A stretch of 64,000 nucleotides of DNA from Mucilaginibacter sp. SG564. Its GTDB lineage: Bacteria > Bacteroidota > Bacteroidia > Sphingobacteriales > Sphingobacteriaceae. The notes under the pieces were generated by a model, which worked only from the letters and a program-made list of their open reading frames with translations, made no database searches and had not been told where the DNA came from. Every line of letters starts with the position of its first letter. The stretch's first letter is position 1. Position numbers and translations under genes: made by a program. Positions 17,443-23,302 of the stretch are shown in pieces. The DNA lies in NCBI RefSeq assembly GCF_013149275.1, contig NZ_JABGNA010000013.1, positions 106,043 to 170,042 of the forward strand. Direction: 5' to 3'.

Positions 17443-18336
17443 TTACCCGTTTTTCAAATACTCACTAAAAAAATCAATGGTTCTTTTCCAGGCCAGGTCT
17501 GCAGCGGCTTTATCGTAGCGGGGCGTGGTATTGTTATGAAAACCATGGTTGGCATTTTCATAAATATAGGCTTGGTATTTTTTGCCATTTTCTTTTAAGG
17601 CGGCTTCGTATGGTGGCCAGCCTTCGGTAATGCGTGTATCCAGTGCCGCGTAATGTAATAGCAATGGTGCTTTTATCTTAGGAACATCGGCAATGGTGGG
17701 CTGGGCCCCGTAAAAAGGAACGGCAGCTGTCAGTTCCGGAACGCGCACGGCCATCATATTGGCAATTCCGCCGCCAAAGCAAAAGCCTACAACACCCACT
17801 TTGCCATTGCAATCTTTGTGATCTTTCAGGTAATGGAACGCGTCTATAAAATCCTCTTCCATTTCGGCTTTGTCTCGCTTGCTTTGCATCGCACGACCAT
17901 CATCATCGTTACCTGGATAGCCTCCAAGGGGAGTCAGGGCATCGGGAGCCAGGGTAATAAACCCGGCAAGGGCCGCTCTTCGGGCCACATCTTCAATGTA
18001 GGGGTTCAGTCCGCGATTTTCATGAACCACTACTATACCTCCAAGTTTACTTTTGGCATCTGCCGGTTTTGATAAAAGGGCTTTAATTGTTCCGCCACCT
18101 TTTGGCGATGTATAGTTGATATATCCCGATTCCAAACGCAGATCATCGGCCTTAACCTCCGCAGTAGTCTGATAATTTGGCATCAGGAAACTCATCAGCG
18201 CAGGTACGGTTAAACCGCCCACTGCATACAGAGAAAGTTTTTCAACAAATGCACGGCGATTAAGGCGATTGTGCGCATAGTCGTCATAAAGGTCAAATAC
18301 TTCCTGCTTGATATCTTCTTTATTAATCTGGCTCAT
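17443..18336 (-). CDS. dienelactone hydrolase family protein
   Basis: This 297-residue alpha/beta hydrolase has the catalytic Cys in GVVGFCFGGGIANMM (Cys176), an acid in YAALDTRITEG and the His in ENANHGFHN. This Cys-Asp-His triad is the dienelactone hydrolase type. The first 50 residues (NRRAFVEKLSLYAVGGLTVPALMSF) look like a membrane anchor or Tat-like signal with an imperfect twin-Arg (NRR), as in the YghX branch, so the protein may be exported or anchored. It is a single gene facing the exporter. The natural substrate is not known. Confidence 0.88.
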   Translation of the reverse strand: MSQINKEDIKQEVFDLYDDYAHNRLNRRAFVEKLSLYAVGGLTVPALMSFLMPNYQTTAEVKADDLRLESGYINYTSPKGGGTIKALLSKPADAKSKLGGIVVVHENRGLNPYIEDVARRAALAGFITLAPDALTPLGGYPGNDDDGRAMQSKRDKAEMEEDFIDAFHYLKDHKDCNGKVGVVGFCFGGGIANMMAVRVPELTAAVPFYGAQPTIADVPKIKAPLLLHYAALDTRITEGWPPYEAALKENGKKYQAYIYENANHGFHNNTTPRYDKAAADLAWKRTIDFFSEYLKNG

Positions 18337-18517
18337 AGGTTTTGAATTTGAAGGCTGTATTCAAATTTAGTTATTCAAGGTAATTGTTTTTGATGGAAGT
18401 AGTAACAGTATCGTTACTTAAAAACAAAAGATAAAAACGCGGAAGAAGGTGAATGAATAAATCAAGGCTTTGTTGGTACGGCTTAATAAATTAAATTTTT
18501 TTTGAGATATTTAAAAA

Positions 18518-18868
18518 ATGGATGATATCACCATAGAAAAAGCCGACTATATTATAGCCCATTATATGGAGTTGATGAATTGGGAAGAGCGTAAAGCTTT
18601 AAGGCATCATGTATCAACCATTAAATTGGAAGGAGCAACAGATGTAAGGCCAACCCGCATGTATTTAAAAACAGGCTGGCTAAGTGATGACCCGCTGATA
18701 TTAAACTATCTGGGCGAGGGATATGTAAAGTTTACGCTGAACTGCGCGGAGCGTATTCTGAAAGATAACCCCGCCGAAGTGTTTTTTAATTTATGCCCTG
18801 TATGTAAAAAATTGGCCCGCACGCCGCTGGCTAAGCAATGCAGATGGTGCGGCCACGATTGGCATTAG
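18518..18868 (+). CDS. small zinc-ribbon-type protein, unknown function
   Basis: This 116-residue protein is cytoplasmic by appearance. Its C-terminus carries two cysteine pairs, CPVCKK and CRWCGHDWH, which look like a zinc ribbon. The N-terminal 90 residues show no recognised domain. It starts after an AT-rich spacer with a weak ribosome-binding context and is not clearly in an operon. DNA, RNA or protein binding is plausible from the zinc ribbon, but nothing in the context fixes a role. Confidence 0.7.
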   Translation: MDDITIEKADYIIAHYMELMNWEERKALRHHVSTIKLEGATDVRPTRMYLKTGWLSDDPLILNYLGEGYVKFTLNCAERILKDNPAEVFFNLCPVCKKLARTPLAKQCRWCGHDWH

Positions 18869-18975
18869 CGCCACCCGACAGTCAAATGCATAAAATCTCT
18901 TATACCAGGAGGCTGAAGAAACAAATCAGGTACCTGACCGTGCCTGTATAAGCATAAATTAAAAAGGGGTGGCCT

Positions 18976-19158
18976 TTAGAAACAGGCCGGCCCGTGGCTG
19001 CTGCCAAATGGATACTTGTTAGCTCTGCCATGGGTGTAATGATCACATACTTTATGATCGCGGTACATTTTGGGTGTAGTGGCTTGGTTGGTGTGCAATT
19101 CTGAATGAATAGCTTCAGTCTTATCAGGCTGAGGAACTATCGTAGCTTTTTTCTTCAT
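18976..19158 (-). CDS. small 60-residue His-rich protein, hypothetical
   Basis: A short reading frame preceded on the minus strand by a strong AGGAGG at the right spacing, which is rare in this window and supports translation. The product is hydrophilic and His/Lys/Thr-rich with one Cys near the start of the second half and another near the end; there is no signal peptide or membrane helix. I recognise no family. It could still be a chance frame, because it is alone between two unrelated genes. Confidence 0.45.
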   Translation of the reverse strand: MKKKATIVPQPDKTEAIHSELHTNQATTPKMYRDHKVCDHYTHGRANKYPFGSSHGPACF

Positions 19159-19352
19159 GACGAATCCTCCTGAAATTAAGGTTTTAGAACAATTGGTTGT
19201 ATAAATTTAAGTATAAAACCTGCTCATTGCAAGTGTTTTATGAAGAAAATATTATTTATTTATAAAAAATATCCCCTGCACCTTTGCGTTTGCCAGGTAA
19301 AAGCTGATCATTACTTTCAAATAATTAACTTTATGGCCAGTACATTCTTATC

Positions 19353-19856
19353 ATGAGATTATTACCCTACGAAAATTTCTATATCGTAACCCAACTAAAG
19401 CCCGCAGAGGTACAGGAACGCTTAGCAACCGAAATTGAACCTGTCACACCATTTACCTTTAGAAAATTATTCGTTCGTAAATCTGCTTATTTCTTTAAAG
19501 GGTACGTGGAAGATAACCGTTTCAAAATCATACGAATAATTTTTCATCGTAATTCGTTCCTGCCGTTTATTAAAGGTTCTACCGAAAGTTATTTGACCGG
19601 CAGCCGGGTACATATCATCATGTATATGCACATACTGGTTACTTTGTTTATGTGTATCTGGTTTGGTATGACAGGTTTTGGCGCCATAATATATTTAACA
19701 GGGGCTACTCCAAATAAGTTTTCCCCGCCACCACTCATCGCCTTATCGATGTTTCTATTTGGCTATGGTATGATGATAGGTGCATTTAAGTACGAAAGCA
19801 TCAAAGCAAAAGATAAACTCCTGGAGTTATTCGAGGGCGAAATAGATTACAAATAA
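19353..19856 (+). CDS. hypothetical membrane protein with two TM segments
   Basis: This 167-residue protein begins with a soluble segment of about 80 residues and then has two hydrophobic helices (around 83-105 and 118-142) joined by a short loop, ending in a charged tail. The pattern resembles small PH-like or DUF membrane proteins of Bacteroidota, but I do not recognise a family. It is the last protein gene before the tRNA cluster and ends 52 bases before the leader-like ORF. Confidence 0.65.
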   Translation: MRLLPYENFYIVTQLKPAEVQERLATEIEPVTPFTFRKLFVRKSAYFFKGYVEDNRFKIIRIIFHRNSFLPFIKGSTESYLTGSRVHIIMYMHILVTLFMCIWFGMTGFGAIIYLTGATPNKFSPPPLIALSMFLFGYGMMIGAFKYESIKAKDKLLELFEGEIDYK

Positions 19857-19873
19857 AATAATTTCAGAAATTT

Positions 19874-19904
19874 CTTGATTTTATAAATTAATTGCGTATC
19901 ATTG
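19874..19904 (+). promoter_or_regulatory. candidate Bacteroidota-type promoter for the leader/tRNA unit
   Basis: A CTTG at 19874-19877 and TATCATTG at 19897-19904 are separated by 19 bases, close to the Bacteroides -33 TTTG / -7 TAnnTTTG arrangement. Transcription would then start almost at the ATG of the leader-like ORF, giving a leaderless or nearly leaderless message. Confidence 0.35.
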
Positions 19905-19908
19905 TATC

Positions 19909-19965
19909 ATGAAAACAACAACAATACAATGCTGCATACCGCAACCGATTTATCGGATGGGATAG
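19909..19965 (+). CDS. 18-residue leader-like peptide upstream of the tRNA cluster
   Basis: The frame encodes MKTTTIQCCIPQPIYRMG and stops 33 bases before an intrinsic-terminator hairpin. Residues 6-14 (IQCCIPQPI) use only Ile, Gln, Cys and Pro, exactly the four amino acids of the four tRNA genes that follow. Codons include two rare ATA, two TGC, two CCG and two CAA. The arrangement of short ORF, hairpin with T run and downstream genes is that of a ribosome-mediated attenuator. No Shine-Dalgarno site is visible. Translation is inferred only. Confidence 0.5.
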   Translation: MKTTTIQCCIPQPIYRMG

Positions 19966-19998
19966 CTATGTATTGAAAAAAATATAATCAAACACGCG

Positions 19999-20030
19999 AA
20001 TCCTCTTAGATAAATCTAAGGGGATTTTTT
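19999..20030 (+). terminator. attenuator-type intrinsic terminator before the tRNA cluster
   Basis: A 12-bp stem (AATCCTCTTAGA / TCTAAGGGGATT with one G-T pair) with a TAAA loop runs into six T residues. It lies between the 18-residue ORF and the first tRNA, only 23 bases upstream of tRNA-Pro, so transcription must pass it to reach the tRNAs if the promoter is upstream. Confidence 0.75.
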
Positions 20031-20048
20031 GCTTTAGGGAGAAATTTC

Positions 20049-20121
20049 AGGGTAGTATATCAATTGGCTAGATTACCTGCTTTGGGAGCAGGAGGTCCCG
20101 GTTCGAATCCGGGTTACCCTA
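20049..20121 (+). tRNA. tRNA-Pro (anticodon TGG)
   Basis: A 73-base cloverleaf: acceptor AGGGTAG paired with TTACCCT, anticodon stem CCTGC/GCAGG around TTTGGGA (anticodon TGG), and T arm CCCGG-TTCGAAT-CCGGG. The D stem is weak (three pairs). Base pair 1-72 is A-T, whereas bacterial tRNA-Pro normally has C1-G72, so this is an atypical proline tRNA. No CCA is encoded. Confidence 0.85.
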
Positions 20122-20132
20122 GTGATTACAAA

Positions 20133-20205
20133 GGAAATATAGCTCAATGGTTAGAGCGTCACCCTTATACGGTGTTGGTTAAAGGTTCAAGTCCTTTTAT
20201 TTCCA
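20133..20205 (+). tRNA. tRNA-Ile with anticodon TAT (predicted)
   Basis: A 73-base cloverleaf: acceptor GGAAATA perfectly paired with TATTTCC, D stem GCTC/GAGC, anticodon arm CACC-CTTATAC-GGTG giving anticodon TAT, and T arm AAAGG-TTCAAGT-CCTTT. The pair 27-43 is a T-T mismatch. Bacteria normally read AUA with a lysidine-modified CAT anticodon, so a TAT isoleucine tRNA is uncommon. It begins 12 bases after tRNA-Pro. Confidence 0.82.
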
Positions 20206-20216
20206 CAAGGATTTAT

Positions 20217-20330
20217 TTTCCTATGGTGCAACGGCAGCACATCAGATTCTGGATCTGAAAGTCGTGGTTCGAACTGGCTCTTGAGCAGGTAGTGCCTGGG
20301 CTGAGTGAGCGAAAAATCCACGTAGGAAAA
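20217..20330 (+). tRNA. tRNA-Gln (anticodon CTG) interrupted by a 43-base T-loop insertion
   Basis: Every helix of a tRNA-Gln is present: acceptor TTTCCTA/TAGGAAA, D stem GTGC/GCAC with GG in its loop, anticodon stem TCAGA/TCTGA around TTCTGGA (anticodon CTG), and T stem CGTGG/CCACG, all perfectly paired. The T loop reads TTCGAA, then 43 extra bases (about 20274-20316), then T. Removing the insertion gives a normal 71-base tRNA. The extra bases can form small hairpins (CAGG/CCTG and GCTC/GAGC). The gene may be spliced, may tolerate the extra arm, or may be dead. Confidence 0.8.
20274..20316 (+). other. 43-base insertion (possible intron) in the tRNA-Gln T loop
   Basis: The segment lies between positions 59 and 60 of the T loop. 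Its edges are ambiguous by a base because A residues flank it. It starts CTGGCTCTTGAG, has inner CAGG-TAGTG-CCTG and outer GCTC...GAGC pairing, and ends in GAAAAA. It is far too short for a group I or II intron and encodes nothing. Confidence 0.65.
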
Positions 20331-20414
20331 CAGGAATATTTAAAAGCAACAGCGGTTGTTTTACCCTGATTTGTTTTGCTTAACCGGTGCACGGCCGGGT
20401 AGGGTGAAGTGCGC

Positions 20415-20444
20415 AATAAATTACAGAAATTTCTGTAATTTATT
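20415..20444. repeat. perfect 30-base AT-rich palindrome between tRNA-Gln and tRNA-Cys
   Basis: The arms AATAAATTACAGAAA and its exact reverse complement meet with no loop. It is 10 bases upstream of tRNA-Cys. It could be a processing or termination signal, or a binding site for a dimeric protein. Confidence 0.85.
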
Positions 20445-20453
20445 ATATAAAAT

Positions 20454-20527
20454 GGCCGGTTGCCCGAGTGGTTCAAGGGAGTCCTCTGCAAAAGGAATGT
20501 CCGCAAGTTCGAATCTTGTACCGGCCT
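20454..20527 (+). tRNA. tRNA-Cys (anticodon GCA)
   Basis: A 74-base cloverleaf: acceptor GGCCGGT/ACCGGCC perfectly paired, D stem CCC/GGG, anticodon stem TCCT/AGGA around CTGCAAA (anticodon GCA), and T arm GCAAG-TTCGAAT-CTTGT, with discriminator T. No CCA is encoded. The upstream 120 bases after tRNA-Gln hold no further tRNA that I could fold. Confidence 0.9.
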
Positions 20528-20591
20528 CATTTATTTTCCATTGAATAGGTTAATCAGCATGCTGCACACCCTGCTTATGGTATAAACTTAA

Positions 20592-20624
20592 AAACTTACG
20601 AAGTTTTAAAAACTTCGTAAGTTT
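20592..20624. repeat. dispersed palindrome, copy 2
   Basis: The same ACTTACGAAGTTTT / AAAACTTCGTAAGT palindrome as at 4907-4936, here with two extra matching A/T pairs. It lies after the tRNA cluster and before the convergent glycosidase gene, where it may end transcription from either side. Confidence 0.8.
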
Positions 20625-20661
20625 CACATCTCTTTAAAATTGTTGCCCTTGGCTCGGGGAA

Positions 20662-22269
20662 TTAGTTAATCGTCCACTGGCTGCTTTCGGCAGTAGCTCC
20701 AATAGCGGTACATTGGGCAAACCCGCTCTGGTTTTCAAGATTCAGATAGGTATTCTGCCACTCATTACGGAGGCGCTTGTAGCCATTGTAATCTTCCAAC
20801 ACCCAATAGCTGCTATAAAAACTATCCGGAACAGCGGTACTTTCGGCATAACTGTACAGATGTTCAATGTTGAGGTAATGACCGGTACCTACATTTTTGA
20901 TACGGGTATGTCCGTTAACCTGCTCCAACGTCCATTTACCATTGGCTACAGTGCTTGATGAGCTGTATTTAGCCTGCCCGTTATCCTCGTACAGGTAAGT
21001 ATTCAGCCACCGGTTTTTGATACTTACACCCGTAGTAACAGGAGGCGTAGTACCACCGCCACCAATGGTGTTCATCAGGTTTTCGGCATCAACGGGCTGC
21101 ACATTGGCAAAATAGGTAAACACCTGATTAAGCTGGTTTTGCACGCTGGAATTACCTTTGTATTGTTTGCGGTACTGGTATAAACGGTAGATCTGCTCCA
21201 ACTCATGCTGATGGTAAGGTACACCCAATTTTTGCTGCATGGTGGTTAAAAAGCCATACCCAAATTCAACAGTGGGCTCGATCATGGTACCTTCGCCATA
21301 GTCATTCCAGGTGGCAAACTGGATGATGCCTACACTTGATGCCAGGGCTTTATCCAACATGGTACTAAAAGTTGAAGTACCGTTGTAGGCGATTTGCCAG
21401 GTTGGCCCACTGGCACCACCAGCTTGGTAAAAGGAGTTGAAGCCCGGGTATACCACGCCTACAGAGATCGGAAAGCTAGATGCCTGTGCGTAATAGTTAT
21501 TCACCACAGTTGGATGATCCTGGTATATCCACGGGAATTCGCCACCAGCATTGTTGGCACCAACCTGGCTGGTAAAGCCGTACAACGGAATAACTTTGGG
21601 TTTCGGATTCAGTCCGGCCAGTATCTGATCCCACTCTGATGAGGAGTGAAATGTTATTGGCCCAAAGTTGAGCACTACCGGTACATTGTTTACCCTAAGG
21701 TAATTACTCTGACCAAAGTAGTTGCTTTGCATATAGGTAAAATCGCCATGGGCACCGCTGGTTTGGCCGGCATCCCAGTTACGATCTTCCTCCACAATGG
21801 AGAACTGCAAACCTACCGCATTCAGCTTGGCTATCAGCGCATTGGAATTATTGAGATTGTCTGGATAGTCATATTGAACACGGGTACCGGGCCAGTCGAT
21901 GGTAACGCCATCAACACCTGAGTATTTCATGAGTAATAACTGATACTCAATAATATCGGGATCACTGGAGGCATAGGGCCCGGTCTGCGGGTAGTAATAA
22001 GCGGCAATTTGCCGGCGACCGTTGGTAATGATGTCGGGATTTTGGGTGTTCATTTTCCAGTGATAACCCCAGGCGCCTTTTGACTCCGGTGTTTCAAACC
22101 AGGGCATCCAGTGCATAAAGATCTTTTTGGAGGTTGATTTGCCTATCGGAACAGCGGCAAGCGTTTTGTTCTTGACAGCATTAGCTTGATCGGAATTGTT
22201 TTCCGGCGAGTTTTTCTTACAGCCAAAGCATAGCATAGCCATAAGCATACAAACAGTGAGCTTTCTCAT
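20662..22269 (-). CDS. GH71/GH99-like glycoside hydrolase lipoprotein with C-terminal beta-trefoil domain
   Basis: This 535-residue lipoprotein has a lipobox (LCFGC, Cys17) and a catalytic TIM-barrel-like domain of the GH71/GH99 superfamily. Visible features are the HWMPWFETPES start of the barrel, YSGVDGVTIDWPG, and the late ATWNDYGEGTMIEP motif where acidic catalytic residues are expected. The Asp-Tyr-Gly-Glu form of that motif is closer to GH71 than to GH99, which has Glu at the first place. After residue 400 a Trp-rich repeated domain (NRWLNTYLY, NVGTGHYLN, NEWQNTYLN) resembles a ricin-type lectin. It is a single gene, probably cell-surface, acting on an alpha-glucan or alpha-mannan. Confidence 0.75.
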   Translation of the reverse strand: MRKLTVCMLMAMLCFGCKKNSPENNSDQANAVKNKTLAAVPIGKSTSKKIFMHWMPWFETPESKGAWGYHWKMNTQNPDIITNGRRQIAAYYYPQTGPYASSDPDIIEYQLLLMKYSGVDGVTIDWPGTRVQYDYPDNLNNSNALIAKLNAVGLQFSIVEEDRNWDAGQTSGAHGDFTYMQSNYFGQSNYLRVNNVPVVLNFGPITFHSSSEWDQILAGLNPKPKVIPLYGFTSQVGANNAGGEFPWIYQDHPTVVNNYYAQASSFPISVGVVYPGFNSFYQAGGASGPTWQIAYNGTSTFSTMLDKALASSVGIIQFATWNDYGEGTMIEPTVEFGYGFLTTMQQKLGVPYHQHELEQIYRLYQYRKQYKGNSSVQNQLNQVFTYFANVQPVDAENLMNTIGGGGTTPPVTTGVSIKNRWLNTYLYEDNGQAKYSSSSTVANGKWTLEQVNGHTRIKNVGTGHYLNIEHLYSYAESTAVPDSFYSSYWVLEDYNGYKRLRNEWQNTYLNLENQSGFAQCTAIGATAESSQWTIN

Positions 22270-22736
22270 AAGGTAATTGGTTTTTAATTGGTTACAGCAT
22301 CCGGACTTTCGGATGGCCCGGCATTTAATACAAAGGAGGGAAGTTTATGGCGTAATATGCAGCAAAAGCCAGGCTGCGGAGAGAGAATATAAATCAATAA
22401 TCAATTTACTTCATGCATAACAATCTAAATATCAACAAAATACATAAAAAGCAAAGACTTATAAACCGATGAAAAATATAAACTATTAGAATTATAAATA
22501 GTGGAAAAATAAGGCTTATTATGGATTAGGATCGTGTTTAGATCCTAATCCTAAAGAGAGACTCGAACCCTCAGGAGGTTTTACAAACTACAGTCTGTAT
22601 GGCAAACAGGCCCGATAAAGTTTGTCGCATATTGCCTATTCTTTGTCGTGCTTACATCCCTGCCAATTAAATAAAGGATTGTAATTTTATATATTGATTT
22701 ACCGTAGCGACAATAATTCACATCATCCTTATAATT
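22270..22736. other. intergenic region with a decayed tRNA-like segment
   Basis: This 467-base AT-rich spacer lies between the divergent glycosidase and DinB genes. It holds a small inverted repeat (CATCCG/CGGATG, 22298-22315), probably promoter sequences for both genes, and a tRNA-like remnant listed separately. No other coding frame convinces me. Confidence 0.5.
22556..22598 (-). pseudogene. degenerate tRNA-like sequence (possible tRNA-Tyr remnant)
   Basis: On the minus strand a good T arm (GAGGG-TTCGAGT-CTCTC, 22556-22572) follows an anticodon-like arm (ACAGA-CTGTAG-TTTGT, 22583-22598) that would give a GTA anticodon in a six-base loop. A matching 5' acceptor strand and a proper D arm are missing, so it is a remnant or an attachment-site scar rather than a working gene. 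Confidence 0.4.
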
Positions 22737-23240
22737 ATGATAACCACCATCACCACAGCATTGGAAAATACAAGGCAGGATCTGTTGCACACCATTTCAG
22801 GTTTCACCCAGGAGCAATTTAACAGTATACCTTTTAAAAATAGCTGGACCGCGGGCCAGGTAGCAGAGCATATTGTCAAATTCTCATCGGGCGGGGCAGA
22901 AATTTTGGAGGCTCCTGGTACCGATACGCAGCGCAATCCGGAAGAAAAGGTTGAACCTTTGCGTGATCTTTTCCTGAATTTCGATATTAAAATGACCGCG
23001 CCTGATTTTATACAGCCGTCAAGCACCCCTAAAGACAAAGGAGCTATTTTACGATCGCTTGAAAATGGTTTCGATCCCATGATCAGTCTGTCAAAAACTA
23101 CAGATCTGACCCTGACTTATCCGGACTTTGAACTACCCCAATACGGCACTCTGACCCGTTTGGAGTGGCTGTATTTTATTTGTTTTCATACCCAAAGACA
23201 TATACACCAAATGAAAAATATCCGGAAGTATTTAAACTAA
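22737..23240 (+). CDS. DinB family protein
   Basis: This 167-residue protein has the DinB four-helix pattern: FTQEQFNSIPFKNSWTAGQVAEHIVKFSSG, with the first His ligand in AEHIVK, and a C-terminal FCFHTQRHIHQMKNIRKYL helix with the remaining His residues. It is of the same fold as the protein at 13475 but not closely similar. The Met lies at 22737, directly in an AT-rich context with no ribosome-binding site. It stands alone between a glycosidase and rtcB. The enzymatic role is unknown. Confidence 0.85.
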   Translation: MITTITTALENTRQDLLHTISGFTQEQFNSIPFKNSWTAGQVAEHIVKFSSGGAEILEAPGTDTQRNPEEKVEPLRDLFLNFDIKMTAPDFIQPSSTPKDKGAILRSLENGFDPMISLSKTTDLTLTYPDFELPQYGTLTRLEWLYFICFHTQRHIHQMKNIRKYLN

Positions 23241-23302
23241 ACCATTGCTGGTCTGGTTTAAATATCCGGATGTTGGATTATTTAGCATAATATCCTTTGC
23301 CT

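Noticed and set aside
20064..20258. 64-residue frame across the tRNA-Pro and tRNA-Ile genes
   Set aside because: It overlaps two well-folded tRNA genes and runs into tRNA-Gln; the tRNA folds explain the sequence better.
20274..20316. Group I or group II intron in tRNA-Gln
   Set aside because: Forty-three bases are far too few for a self-splicing intron core, and the position is the T loop, not the anticodon loop.
20331..20414. A fifth tRNA between tRNA-Gln and tRNA-Cys
   Set aside because: No consistent acceptor, anticodon and T arms could be paired in this stretch; it contains only short G/C-rich inverted repeats.
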